A DNA stretch of 60,193 nucleotides from an uncultured Pseudorhodobacter sp. (GTDB taxonomy: Bacteria > Pseudomonadota > Alphaproteobacteria > Rhodobacterales > Rhodobacteraceae), in assembly GCA_913062925.1 (NCBI GenBank), contig CAJXWJ010000011.1, positions 1-60,193 of the forward strand, read 5' to 3'. Position numbers and translations under genes: made by a program. The notes under the pieces were generated by a model, which was not told where the DNA came from, ran no database searches, and was given only the letters and a program-made list of their open reading frames with translations. Positions 26,008 to 34,490 of this stretch are shown one piece after another (positions within the stretch are counted from its first letter, which is position 1; the number at the start of each line of letters is the position of its first letter).

Positions 26008-26126
26008 CCCCCGATCCCGACCGCAAACCGACCAAGGCCGAAATGCGTATGGGCGGCAGGGTCGCCACTGTGGTTTTGGTTTTGCTGGCGGTGTTCACGC
26101 TGGCTTTCGTTTGGATGGCAGGCTGA
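26004..26126 (+). CDS. 40-aa single-pass membrane peptide
   Basis: Short ORF with AAAGGAGG upstream and an ATGA overlap with the preceding stop. The product begins [20 protein letters not shown] and has one hydrophobic helix that ends in LAFVWMAG. Charge distribution predicts the N-terminus inside. Coupled position inside a pyrimidine/lipid operon argues for a real cistron. I recognise no family. Confidence 0.72.
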   Translation: MTPDPDRKPTKAEMRMGGRVATVVLVLLAVFTLAFVWMAG

Positions 26127-26190
26127 TGGCTGCTGTCGGTATGACTTCTTTTCTGGCGCTGCCACTGGCGCAGCCGAACCGCGAGGCAAA

Positions 26191-27456
26191 ATGACCCTGC
26201 ATCTGACCAATGCCCGCCTGATCAACCCCGAAACCGGCAGTGACGCCTTGGGGTCTTTGACCATCGACAACGGGCTGATCGTGGCGATGAATGATCCTGC
26301 CCCCGAGGGCGCTGTCGAGGTGGATTGCGGCGGCCATTGCCTGGCCCCCGGCATCGTCGATATCGGCGTCAAAATCGGCGAGCCGGGCGAGCGGCATAAG
26401 GAAAGCTTTCGTTCGGCGGGCTTGGCGGCGGCGGCGGGTGGCGTCACCACCATCATCGCGCGCCCTGACACCGAGCCCGCGATCGACACCCCCGAGACGC
26501 TTGAGTTTGTCACCCGCCGCGCGTCAGAGGCGCGGGTGCGCATTCGCCATATGGCGGCGCTGACCAAGGGTCGCGCCGGCCACGAGATGACCGAGCTTGG
26601 GTTTTTGCTGGATGCGGGGGCTGTGGCCTTTACCGATGTGTTTCAGGTTTCCTCTGACACCAAGGGCTTAAGCCGAGCGCTGACCTATGCGCGGTCTTTG
26701 GGGGCCTTGGTGATTGGCCATCCGCAGGAACCGGGGCTGTCAAAGGGGGCTTCGGCCACCAGCGGCAAATTCGCCTCGCTGCGCGGCATTCCGGCGGTTT
26801 CGGCCATGGCCGAGCGCATGGGGCTGGACCGTGACATTGGTTTGGTCGAGATGACCGGCGTGCGCTATCACGCCGATCAGATCACCACCGCGCGCAGCCT
26901 GCCGGCGCTGGAACGCGCCAAGGCCAATGGCTTTGCGATCACGGCGGGGGTGTCTATTCACCATTTGACGCTGAATGAAATGGATCTGGGTGATTACCGC
27001 ACCTTCTTCAAATTCACCCCGCCGCTGCGGTCGGAAGAAGACCGTTTGGCGATGGTGCAGGCGGTGGCCGAGGGGCTGATCGACATTATCGGGTCGTTCC
27101 ACACCCCGGCAGATGAGGAATCCAAGCGCTTGCCGTTTGAAGATGCAGCCTCGGGGGCGGTGGGGCTAGAGACGCTTTTGCCCGCTGCCCTGCGGCTTTA
27201 TCATGCCGATCAGATCGACCTGCCAAGTCTGTTTCGGGCGCTGTCGTTGAATCCGGCCAATCTGCTGGGCCTGCCGCAGGGACGGCTTGCGCTGGGCGCA
27301 CCGGCGGATCTGGTGCTGTTTGACCCCTATGCGCCCTCACTTTTAGACCGCAGCCGCCTGCATTCGAAATCGAAAAACACCCCCTTTGACGGCTGCCGCA
27401 TGGAGGGTCGGGTGCTGGCGACCTATGTCGGCGGTGCGCAAGTGTATCAAGGATAG
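26191..27456 (+). CDS. pyrC: Dihydroorotase-family protein, probably non-catalytic (PyrC'-like)
   Basis: 421-aa amidohydrolase-fold homologue of dihydroorotase. The fold landmarks are intact: LAPGIVDIG near the N-terminus, GVTTIIARPDTEP, and NPANLLGL...GAPADLVLFDP at the C-terminus. The metal site is not. The usual DxHxH reads DIGVKIGEPG, and IxTDHAPH reads IGSFHTPADE, so both N-terminal histidines and the catalytic aspartate are lost. It is more likely a structural partner of the PyrB encoded upstream, as in Pseudomonas PyrC'. An active dihydroorotase would then be elsewhere. Start has GAGG at short spacing. Confidence 0.88.
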   Translation: MTLHLTNARLINPETGSDALGSLTIDNGLIVAMNDPAPEGAVEVDCGGHCLAPGIVDIGVKIGEPGERHKESFRSAGLAAAAGGVTTIIARPDTEPAIDTPETLEFVTRRASEARVRIRHMAALTKGRAGHEMTELGFLLDAGAVAFTDVFQVSSDTKGLSRALTYARSLGALVIGHPQEPGLSKGASATSGKFASLRGIPAVSAMAERMGLDRDIGLVEMTGVRYHADQITTARSLPALERAKANGFAITAGVSIHHLTLNEMDLGDYRTFFKFTPPLRSEEDRLAMVQAVAEGLIDIIGSFHTPADEESKRLPFEDAASGAVGLETLLPAALRLYHADQIDLPSLFRALSLNPANLLGLPQGRLALGAPADLVLFDPYAPSLLDRSRLHSKSKNTPFDGCRMEGRVLATYVGGAQVYQG

Positions 27457-27459
27457 ATC

Positions 27460-28071
27460 ATGCCCGAGATTGTCACCTCACCGCTGCTGTTGGTTGTTGT
27501 TGCGCTGCTGTCTTACCTGCTGGGATCGGTGCCCTTTGGGCTGGTGATCACGCGGCTGCTGGGCTTGGGCGATTTGCGCGCGATTGGCTCGGGCAATATC
27601 GGCGCGACCAATGTGCTGCGCACGGGCAATAAGCCGGCGGCCTTGGCGACACTGATTCTGGATGCCGGCAAGGGCGGCATTGCGGTGCTGATTGCGCGGG
27701 CGGCTGTGGGGGCGGATGCGGCGCAACTGGCCGGGCTTTGCGCCTTTTTGGGGCATCTGTTTCCGCTGTGGTTGGGCTTTAAGGGTGGCAAAGGGGTTGC
27801 GACGTTTTTGGGCACGCTGCTGGCGCTTGCTTGGCCGGTGGGGCTTGCCTGTTGCGCGGTTTGGGCGGTGACGGCGGCGATCAGCCGGATTTCATCGCTT
27901 TCGGCCCTGGTCTCGGCGGCCAGTGCGGTGATTTGGCTGGTGGTCTTTGGTCAGGGCCGGATGTTGGCGCTGGTCTTTGTGCTGACGCTGCTGGTCTATC
28001 TGCGCCATTGGGCAAATTTGCAGCGGTTGCAGGCGGGCACCGAGCCAAAAATTGGCGCGAAAAAACCCTGA
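27460..28071 (+). CDS. plsY: Glycerol-3-phosphate acyltransferase PlsY
   Basis: Inner-membrane enzyme that transfers acyl groups from acyl-phosphate to glycerol-3-phosphate, 203 aa. The three cytoplasmic family motifs are present: LLGSVPFG with [15 protein letters not shown], the phosphate loop [11 protein letters not shown], and the C-terminal [13 protein letters not shown]. About five hydrophobic segments are visible. It follows the PyrC-like gene by 3 bp with AAGGAT six bases ahead of the ATG. It ends before a GC-rich hairpin of the intergenic repeat family. Confidence 0.95.
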   Translation: MPEIVTSPLLLVVVALLSYLLGSVPFGLVITRLLGLGDLRAIGSGNIGATNVLRTGNKPAALATLILDAGKGGIAVLIARAAVGADAAQLAGLCAFLGHLFPLWLGFKGGKGVATFLGTLLALAWPVGLACCAVWAVTAAISRISSLSALVSAASAVIWLVVFGQGRMLALVFVLTLLVYLRHWANLQRLQAGTEPKIGAKKP

Positions 28072-28084
28072 TGCGGTGCCTTGG

Positions 28085-28130
28085 CCCCGCCTGAGCAGCC
28101 TCCGGCGGGGATATTTAGGCCAAGATGAAA
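28085..28130 (+). repeat. Intergenic repeat, variant copy A (hairpin plus ATATTT-AGATGAAA tail)
   Basis: CCCCGCC (28085-28091) pairs with GGCGGGG (28104-28110), followed by ATATTTAGGCCAAGATGAAA. The tail resembles copies B and C (GAGGATATTTTTAGACAGATGAA), and it also sits just after a stop codon. It may double as the plsY terminator. Confidence 0.55.
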
Positions 28131-28140
28131 GCGGCGGGCG

Positions 28141-29487
28141 TTACAGGCTTGCGGCCTCGTAGATCGGGCTCAGGCTTGCGCCCCAAGGGCCGTAATAGGC
28201 GCGCAGCCAGCGGTCGGCTTGGGTGGTGCCAGATTTCAGACCGTGGACGAGGGGTTTGAGATAGATCTCTTCGCCCAAGCCCCTTGCGGCAAGGCCTGCC
28301 TGCGACAAAGCCACCGCCGCGCGCGATAGATCGAGCAGTTTTACGCCATTGGCCTCGCCCTGAAGCGCTTTTTCGGAGGCCGCGATGCGCAGGCCTTCCC
28401 GGGTCTCGGCATCGAAGCCTTTGACCAGATCCCAAGCGGCATCCAGCGCGGTTTGGTCATACATCAGGCCAACCCAAAAGGCCGAAAGCGCGTTGATATG
28501 GGCTTGATCACCGCAATCTGCGCCGCGCATTTCGATGTATTTCTTAACACGGGCTTCGGGGAAGACTGTGGTCATGTGATCGGCCCAATCGGAAAGCGTG
28601 GGCTTTTCGCCGGGCAGGGCGGGCAGGTTGCCGGCCAGAAAATCGCGGAAGGATTGGCCGAGCGCGTTGATATAGCTGCCGTCGCGGTAGACGAAATACA
28701 TCGGCACATCCAAGACCCAATCGACATAGCGCTGAAAGCCCATGCCGTCTTCAAAGGCCCAAGGCAGCATGCCGGTGCGGCTGTCATCCAAGCCGCGCCA
28801 GATCCGCGAGCGCCAGGATTTATGGCCGTTCACGCTGCCATCAAAGAACGGGCTGCTGGCGAAAAGTGCCGTGGCCACCGGTTGCAGTGCCAGCGCGACG
28901 CGCAGTTTCTTGACCATGTCGGATTCCGACGAGAAGTCGAGGTTCACTTGCACCGTCGAGGTGCGATACATCATCTGGGTGCCATGGGTGCCGACGCTGC
29001 CCATGTAATTTGTCATCAGCCGGTAGCGCCCCTTTGGCATCACCGGCATGGTGTCGTGGCTCCAGTCGGGCGCGGCGCCGATGCCCATGAATTTGATGCC
29101 CAAAGGCTCGGCAATGGTGCGCACCTCGTCAAGGTGGTTTTGCAACTCGGCGGCGATGTCGTGCAGGGTTGCAAGGGGGGCGCCCGAGAGTTCGAACTGA
29201 CCGCCCGGTTCCAGCGAGACATTGGCGCCATTGCGGGTCAGGCCGATGATATTGCCGGCCTCGCGCACTGGCATCCAGCCAAAGCGGGCTTCTAGCCCTG
29301 CGAAGATCGCCGAGATCGAGCGTTCGCCCGCATAGGGTAGTGGCGCGCGGCTGTCGGTCAGCCAGCCGAATTTTTCGTGCTCCGAACCGATGCGCCAATC
29401 CGCTTTGGGTTTGCAGCCCGAGGCCATATACTCAGCCAATTGCGAGAAATCTTCGATCGGGCCGCCGCCGGACTGTGGAATCGACAT
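28141..29487 (-). CDS. gshA: Glutamate--cysteine ligase (plant/proteobacterial type)
   Basis: First step of glutathione synthesis, 448 aa, of the GCS2/plant-like class rather than the E. coli class. Motifs seen are IGSEHEKFGW at the N-terminus, SLEPGGQFELSGAP, the central MMYRTSTVQVNLDF and MRGADCGDQ. Length about 450 fits. MSIPQSGGG at 29487 is the preferred start; 19 additional residues upstream are non-conserved. It follows rsmE and a membrane-protein gene on the same strand, and the three may be one unit. Confidence 0.94.
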   Translation of the reverse strand: MSIPQSGGGPIEDFSQLAEYMASGCKPKADWRIGSEHEKFGWLTDSRAPLPYAGERSISAIFAGLEARFGWMPVREAGNIIGLTRNGANVSLEPGGQFELSGAPLATLHDIAAELQNHLDEVRTIAEPLGIKFMGIGAAPDWSHDTMPVMPKGRYRLMTNYMGSVGTHGTQMMYRTSTVQVNLDFSSESDMVKKLRVALALQPVATALFASSPFFDGSVNGHKSWRSRIWRGLDDSRTGMLPWAFEDGMGFQRYVDWVLDVPMYFVYRDGSYINALGQSFRDFLAGNLPALPGEKPTLSDWADHMTTVFPEARVKKYIEMRGADCGDQAHINALSAFWVGLMYDQTALDAAWDLVKGFDAETREGLRIAASEKALQGEANGVKLLDLSRAAVALSQAGLAARGLGEEIYLKPLVHGLKSGTTQADRWLRAYYGPWGASLSPIYEAASL

Positions 29488-29597
29488 GGGCGCACCCCTT
29501 GGTTCGTGTTTCAAGCCGATTAGGTGTCGTCGAAAGTCGGGCAAGTCAAGGGCAAGTCGTAAAACTGAACGCTGGCGGCTGGAAATAATCGGCGCTG

Positions 29598-30155
29598 TTA
29601 GGCGCCTGTGACCACGCCGCTGCCGCGCCTGCGCCAGACCAGCGTCATTTCGGGGATGTCGCCACGGATCGGCAGGCTGCTGGCGGGGCCTGCGGCAGGG
29701 TTTAGGGCTGCGACCAAAGCGGCAGTGTCGATCTCGGGCAGGCTGGCGAAGGCGTCAAACAGGCGGTCCGCGCCTTCGGCATCGACGGGGATCAAGAGAG
29801 CTTGGCCGTCAAGTTGCTTGAGCCGCCAGACCCTGCGACCGCGCAAGCTGAGCAGGCGGATTTCTTGCAGATCGGCGATCGAGACATAGCCGCCGCCCTG
29901 TGGTCCCAGATAGCCCACCTGCGCCTCGTCAACCTCGACCACCCCTGGGGCTGCAATATCTTGCGCAAAGCGCATGCGGCGATAGGCCAAGATCGCCCAA
30001 GCCAGTCCCAGCGCGCCGATGCCACCGCCCAAGGGGGTGAGCAGATAGCCGCCTTGGCCGATCAGCCAAAGGCCAAAGCCAAGGAGCGCTGCCGCCAAGA
30101 TCACCTCGCGGGCGCGCAAGGCGAGGGCGGTGACTTCGGGGCGGATCAATGGCAT
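29598..30155 (-). CDS. Hypothetical two-helix membrane protein
   Basis: Unrecognised 185-aa protein. Two adjacent transmembrane helices (EVILAAALLGFGLWLIGQGG and GGIGALGLAWAILAY) are followed by a soluble domain. Short beta-like segments read VVEVDEAQVGYLGPQGGG and ISIADLQEIRLL-like stretches. That pattern resembles PH-like or SH3-like cytoplasmic domains. ATG 30155 (MPLIRPEV) begins the membrane protein properly. It sits 25 bp after rsmE in the same direction. I assign no function. Confidence 0.78.
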   Translation of the reverse strand: MPLIRPEVTALALRAREVILAAALLGFGLWLIGQGGYLLTPLGGGIGALGLAWAILAYRRMRFAQDIAAPGVVEVDEAQVGYLGPQGGGYVSIADLQEIRLLSLRGRRVWRLKQLDGQALLIPVDAEGADRLFDAFASLPEIDTAALVAALNPAAGPASSLPIRGDIPEMTLVWRRRGSGVVTGA

Positions 30156-30180
30156 GGCGGCCTTTGGGTGCAAAAGGCGC

Positions 30181-30906
30181 TCATGCCCAATCGCCAAGGG
30201 CTGCTTGCCACAGGGTGAGGGCGGCGACTGCGGCGGTGTCGGCGCGCAGGATACGCGGGCCAAGCGCGATGGGGTGGACCATGGGAAGGCCGCGCAGGCG
30301 GGTTTTTTCATCCGCCGAAAAGCCGCCTTCGGGGCCGATCAGGATCGCCCAAGGCGCGCCGCGGTTGCTGGGCAGGGCGGGGGCTTGGCCGACCAGGCTT
30401 TCGTCGCACCACATCAGGTGGCGCTCGGCCGGCCAGGTGGCCAGCAGTTTATCAAGGCTGGTGATTTCTGCCACCTGCGGCACGAAGGTGGCACCGCATT
30501 GCTCGGCGGCCTCCATCGCATGGGCTTGCAGCCGGTCTTGGCGGATGCGGTCGGCGTTGGTGTGGCGGGTTTGCACCGGCATGATGCGGGCGGCCCCCAG
30601 TTCGGCGGCCTTCTCGACGATAAAATCGGTGCGGGCCTTTTTGATCGGCGCGAAGATCAGCCACAGATCGGGGGGCAGGCGCAAAGCTGCGGTCTGCACC
30701 TCGCACAACAGGATGCCACCGCGCTTGCCTGCCTCGGCCACGGTTGCGCGCCACTCACCATCGCGGCCATTGAACAGCGCCACCAAGCCGCCGCGCGACA
30801 AGCGCATGACGTTGAAAAGGTAGTTGGCCTGCTCGGGCGACAAAGCCACGGCTTGCCCCATGCCCAAGGGCTGGTCTACATAAAGTCTGATCTTTGCTTC
30901 TGTCAT
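30181..30906 (-). CDS. rsmE: 16S rRNA (uracil-1498-N3)-methyltransferase
   Basis: SPOUT-class rRNA methyltransferase, 241 aa. The N-terminal PUA-like part contains ANYLFNVMRLSRGG, and the C-terminal trefoil knot holds ILIGPEGGFSADE and ALGPRILRADTA, which bind S-adenosylmethionine. Helix KKARTDFIVEKAAELGA is also characteristic. It is divergent from ubiA with 11 bp between the start codons, so the two promoters must overlap each other's coding regions. It probably leads an operon with the next two genes. Confidence 0.95.
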   Translation of the reverse strand: MTEAKIRLYVDQPLGMGQAVALSPEQANYLFNVMRLSRGGLVALFNGRDGEWRATVAEAGKRGGILLCEVQTAALRLPPDLWLIFAPIKKARTDFIVEKAAELGAARIMPVQTRHTNADRIRQDRLQAHAMEAAEQCGATFVPQVAEITSLDKLLATWPAERHLMWCDESLVGQAPALPSNRGAPWAILIGPEGGFSADEKTRLRGLPMVHPIALGPRILRADTAAVAALTLWQAALGDWA

Positions 30907-30917
30907 GGTGGGAACTT

Positions 30918-31880
30918 ATGTCTGAGACGCGCGAAATGCCAGAGGCCAAAACGGTTGCCGATGCGCCTGCGGGCAATTGGGTGGACCGCTGGGCTCCGGC
31001 GGCCACAAGGCCCTATTTGCGGCTGTCGCGGGCAGACCGCCCGATTGGCACTTGGCTGCTGCTGATCCCTTGTCTGTGGGGGATTGCGCTGGGCGCGATG
31101 CTGGATGGCTTTCGGCTGTGGGATCTGTGGTTGGTGCTGTCTTGCGGGCTGGGGGCCTTTGTGATGCGCGGTGCGGGCTGCACCTGGAATGACATCACCG
31201 ACCGCGAGATTGACGCCGCGGTGGCGCGCACCAAAAGCCGTCCGCTGCCCTCGGGTCAGGTGACGGTGAAGGCGGCGCTGGTCTGGATGGTGGTGCAGGC
31301 GCTGATCGGAGCCTGCATCTTGTTCAGCTATAACTGGCTGGCGGTGGCGCTGGGCGTGGGGTCTTTGGCGCTGGTGGCGATCTATCCTTTTGCCAAGCGG
31401 TTCACATGGTGGCCGCAGGTGTTCTTGGGGCTGGCGTTTAATTGGGGGGCACTGCTTGCCTTTGCTGCCCATGCAGGTGCTGTGACGCTGCCCGCACTGC
31501 TGCTTTACGGCGCGGGCATTGCCTGGACGCTGTTTTATGACACGATCTATGCGCATCAAGACAAAGAAGACGATGCGCTGATCGGGGTGAAATCCACCGC
31601 GCGGCTGTTTGGCGCGCAATCTCTGCGCTGGTTGCAGGGGTTTATGATTGCCGCAGTCAGCCTGTTTGGGCTTGCTGTGATTGCGCTGCCTTTGCCGCCC
31701 GAGCGGATGGCGGCGATGGCCGTGGCGCTGATCGGGGTTTGGGGCTTTGGCCTGCATATGCTGTGGCAATTGCGCAAATTGGATATCGATAGCCCCGAGG
31801 TCTGCATGCGGCTGTTCCGCTCGAACCGAGATACGGGGCTGATTGCTGCGCTGTTTCTTGCCGTTGCCGCTTTGCTTTGA
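30918..31880 (+). CDS. ubiA: 4-Hydroxybenzoate polyprenyltransferase
   Basis: Integral membrane prenyltransferase of ubiquinone synthesis, 320 aa. The two Asp-rich magnesium motifs are GCTWNDITDREIDAAVARTK and YDTIYAHQDKEDD. About eight hydrophobic helices are visible, starting with GTWLLLIPCLWGIALGAML. ATG 30918 (MSETREMPE) is chosen; the ORF start at 30894 would lie inside rsmE. Ubiquinone made here would feed the respiratory and glycolate enzymes encoded in the same window. Confidence 0.95.
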   Translation: MSETREMPEAKTVADAPAGNWVDRWAPAATRPYLRLSRADRPIGTWLLLIPCLWGIALGAMLDGFRLWDLWLVLSCGLGAFVMRGAGCTWNDITDREIDAAVARTKSRPLPSGQVTVKAALVWMVVQALIGACILFSYNWLAVALGVGSLALVAIYPFAKRFTWWPQVFLGLAFNWGALLAFAAHAGAVTLPALLLYGAGIAWTLFYDTIYAHQDKEDDALIGVKSTARLFGAQSLRWLQGFMIAAVSLFGLAVIALPLPPERMAAMAVALIGVWGFGLHMLWQLRKLDIDSPEVCMRLFRSNRDTGLIAALFLAVAALL

Positions 31881-31972
31881 TTGATCCCCTGAGCTGGGCG
31901 CTTTATGCCTTGCCAAAGGCTGTGTTGCGCAAAGCGATCTGCCGCCTTGACGATAGCATTTAGACCGAGAAT

Positions 31973-34060
31973 ATGGCCCCTGTGGTAAAGAAATACACCC
32001 TTCGCTCTTTGCAGCTTAAAACCAAACTTATGGCGCCCACGGCTTTTGTTGGGGCGGCCTGCGTTGCCACTTTGGTGGCTTGGGGCGCTGCGGCCTTGGT
32101 GGAAAAGGTCTCGGCACAGGCGGTAAAATCGCGGCTTTTGGCTGAAGGCATCACCTATGCACAGGTGCGTGGCGATGGCTTGCAAATTCATCTCAGCGGT
32201 ACAGCGCCAAATGAAGCGCTGCGCTACCGGCTGATCAATCTTGTCGGCTCGGTGATCGAATCGTCGCGGATTCGCGATGCGATGGAGATCGCGCCGATCA
32301 AAGCCATCGAGGCGCCGCGCTATTCCATCGAGATGCTGCGCAATGATGATGGCATTCAGCTGATTGGCCTGCTGCCGCAGTTAGAGCAGGTGGCGCAGGT
32401 CACCAAGACCGCGCAAGCCCTCAGCCCCGATATTCCGCTGATGGATATGATCGAGACTGCCGATTACCCCGCGCCCAAAGGCTGGGATATCGCGCTGGGC
32501 TACGGCATGGAGGCCCTAAGCCTTTTGCCACGGTCAAAGATTTCGGTGGCCGCGGATGCCGTGGGGATCACCGCGATTGCAAGCTCGGAGGCCGAAAAAC
32601 GCAGCTTCGAGGCAGAACTTTCGGCGCTCAAACCCAAGGCTTTGGCTGTAAGGATCGAGATTTCTGCGCCGCGTCCGGTGTTGACGCCCTTTACGCTGCG
32701 CTTTGTCAAAGATGCGCAGGGTGCGCGCTTTGACGCCTGTGCGGCCGACACCGATATGGCAAAGGCCAAGATTTTGGCAGCCGCAGGCGCTGCGGGGGCC
32801 GATCCGCGTTCGGATTGCACCATTGGTCTGGGCGTGCCGACGCCGCGCTGGGCCGAGGCGATTGCGTTGGGCATCAGCTCGGTGGCCAGCCTGTCAACCG
32901 CAACGCTGACCTTTTCGGATGCCGATGTCAGCCTGCTGGCCGGTGATGATGTCAGCCAAGACGATTTTGACCGCGTGGTTGGTGATCTGGAAAACGGCTT
33001 GCCGGATGTGTTTTCGCTGAAATCCACGCTCGAGAAAAAGGCCACCGCAGCGCCGCAGGGGCCTGCCGAATTTACTGCCATCCTCGCTGCCGAAACCCAT
33101 CAGCTTGAGCTGCGCGGCCGGTTGACCGATGTGATGATGCGCGATGCGGTCGAAAGCTTTGCCAAGGCCGAGTTTGGCACCAAAAAGGTGCGGGTTGGCA
33201 CGCGGCTTGACCCTGATTTGCCCGATGGCTGGCCGATCCGTGTGCTGGCGGGGCTGCAAGCGCTGTCAGAATTGGACAACGGCAGGCTGGTGGTGCGCGC
33301 CGATACCGTCGAGATCAGCGGCGTGACCGGATCGCAATCGGGCAAGGTGCGGATCTCGCAAATTTTGTCGGGTAAGCTTGGGCAGGGCAAGACCTTTAAG
33401 GTCTCTGTAAGCTATGACAAGACCTTGGATCCTTTGGCAGATTTGCCAACACCTGCGGAATGTTCGGCTGCGGCAGACGCGGTTTTGGCCAAGAAGCAGA
33501 TCACCTTCACCCCCGGATCGGCCGAGATCGACGCAGGTGCGGGCGCGGTGCTGGATGATCTGGCTAAAGCGCTGAAGCGGTGCAGGGGTGTCAAGCTTGA
33601 GGTCGCAGGCTATACCGACGCGCAGGGTTCTGCCGAGGGCAATCGCGCCCTAAGCCAAGCTCGTGCCGAGCAGGTTATTTTGGCGCTGGAAGGTCGGCAG
33701 ATGGACGTCGCGGGGCTGATGGCCAAGGGCTATGGCGCCGAAAACCCGATTGCAGATAATGGCACCGAAGCCGGACGCGAGGCCAATCGGCGGATCGAGT
33801 TTAACCTGATCGCCCCCCCCGCTCCGGTCGAGGCGGCGGTTATCGCGGCAGGCGATGGCTTGGCGGGCGATGGTAGTTTGGACGAGGCCGCGCCGATGGA
33901 TGCGCCGATGGATGCAATTGACGCGGCCGCAGAAGACAGTGCCGCAGCAGATCCAGCAGAGCCCGAAGCGGCGCCGGATTTTTCGGCCGACACCAGCCCC
34001 TCGGTCGCCCCGACCAAAATGACCAAGCGCCCCAAAGCGCGTCCAAAAACGAACGGCTAG
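31973..34060 (+). CDS. BON-OmpA envelope protein with N-terminal membrane anchor
   Basis: 695-aa protein. One N-terminal transmembrane segment (PTAFVGAACVATLVAWGAAAL) anchors a large periplasmic region. It holds several BON-like repeats (for example AQAVKSRLLAEGITYAQVRG and a later ELRGRLTDVMMRDAVESFA). A C-terminal OmpA domain at about 495-610 contains GYTDAQGSAEGNRALSQARA and RREANRRIEF-like peptidoglycan-binding residues. The last 70 residues are Ala/Asp/Pro rich and end in a basic KRPKARPKTNG tail. The layout recalls mycobacterial ArfA/OmpATb. It is 14 bp from the next gene. Confidence 0.85.
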   Translation: MAPVVKKYTLRSLQLKTKLMAPTAFVGAACVATLVAWGAAALVEKVSAQAVKSRLLAEGITYAQVRGDGLQIHLSGTAPNEALRYRLINLVGSVIESSRIRDAMEIAPIKAIEAPRYSIEMLRNDDGIQLIGLLPQLEQVAQVTKTAQALSPDIPLMDMIETADYPAPKGWDIALGYGMEALSLLPRSKISVAADAVGITAIASSEAEKRSFEAELSALKPKALAVRIEISAPRPVLTPFTLRFVKDAQGARFDACAADTDMAKAKILAAAGAAGADPRSDCTIGLGVPTPRWAEAIALGISSVASLSTATLTFSDADVSLLAGDDVSQDDFDRVVGDLENGLPDVFSLKSTLEKKATAAPQGPAEFTAILAAETHQLELRGRLTDVMMRDAVESFAKAEFGTKKVRVGTRLDPDLPDGWPIRVLAGLQALSELDNGRLVVRADTVEISGVTGSQSGKVRISQILSGKLGQGKTFKVSVSYDKTLDPLADLPTPAECSAAADAVLAKKQITFTPGSAEIDAGAGAVLDDLAKALKRCRGVKLEVAGYTDAQGSAEGNRALSQARAEQVILALEGRQMDVAGLMAKGYGAENPIADNGTEAGREANRRIEFNLIAPPAPVEAAVIAAGDGLAGDGSLDEAAPMDAPMDAIDAAAEDSAAADPAEPEAAPDFSADTSPSVAPTKMTKRPKARPKTNG

Positions 34061-34073
34061 AAGGCAGACCCCT

Positions 34074-34403
34074 ATGAACCGGACCGAATTCATCGTTGCA
34101 ACCGCGATCATCTTGCTTTTGGCCTTTGCCGCGGGATGGTTTACCTATTGGTTGCTGCACCGCTTTACCCGTGTTGCGGGTGGCGATGTTGCCGAAATGG
34201 ACAAGCTGGCGCAATCGCTGCACGAGGCCGAAGAGATGCGTGATCAGGCCTTGGTCTATCTGGAAAGCCGCGAGGCGGAGCTGACCAATCAAATCGCCCA
34301 GACCGAGGCCGAATTGCGCGCCGCCATGGAGGGCCTGCGCGATGCGCGACACGAGGCCGAAGAGATGCGCGCCTATATCGAGCGCATGCATGCCAACAGC
34401 TAG
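34074..34403 (+). CDS. Small membrane-anchored coiled-coil protein
   Basis: 109-aa protein with a single N-terminal helix (ATAIILLLAFAAGWFTYWLL), then a long Glu/Ala/Arg-rich coiled coil running to the C-terminus. Near-duplicate pieces HEAEEMRDQALVYLESREAE and HEAEEMRAYIERM suggest an internal repeat. The orientation is probably N-out with a cytoplasmic coil, like ZapG/DUF1043 proteins, but the sequence does not identify it. Linked by 14 bp to the BON-OmpA gene; the pair could link peptidoglycan with a cytoplasmic partner. Confidence 0.8.
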   Translation: MNRTEFIVATAIILLLAFAAGWFTYWLLHRFTRVAGGDVAEMDKLAQSLHEAEEMRDQALVYLESREAELTNQIAQTEAELRAAMEGLRDARHEAEEMRAYIERMHANS

Positions 34404-34424
34404 GCGCGTTTGGCAAGCGCAGGC

Positions 34425-34486
34425 GGGGGGCTGTCTGCCCCCCACGGCCTTCGGCCTCCCCCCGAGGATATTTTTAGACAGATGAA
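34425..34486 (+). repeat. Bipartite intergenic repeat, copy B
   Basis: A GC hairpin (GGGGGGC-TGTCT-GCCCCCC, 34425-34443) is followed by a spacer and the 26-nt core CCCGAGGATATTTTTAGACAGATGAA (split here for reference: CCCGAGGATA at 34461 and TTTTTAGACAGATGAA from 34471). The core is identical to the one in copy C at 41484-41509. It lies 21 bp after a stop codon and may act as a terminator. Confidence 0.75.
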
Positions 34487-34490
34487 GGGG

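Noticed and set aside
26126-26194. 22-codon ORF overlapping the 40-aa peptide gene and ending just inside the PyrC-like gene start
   Set aside because: No convincing ribosome-binding site and very short; most likely chance read-through of intergenic DNA.
29598-30311. N-terminal extension (52 residues) of the two-helix membrane protein
   Set aside because: It is antisense to the end of rsmE, and the membrane protein starts naturally at MPLIRPEV.
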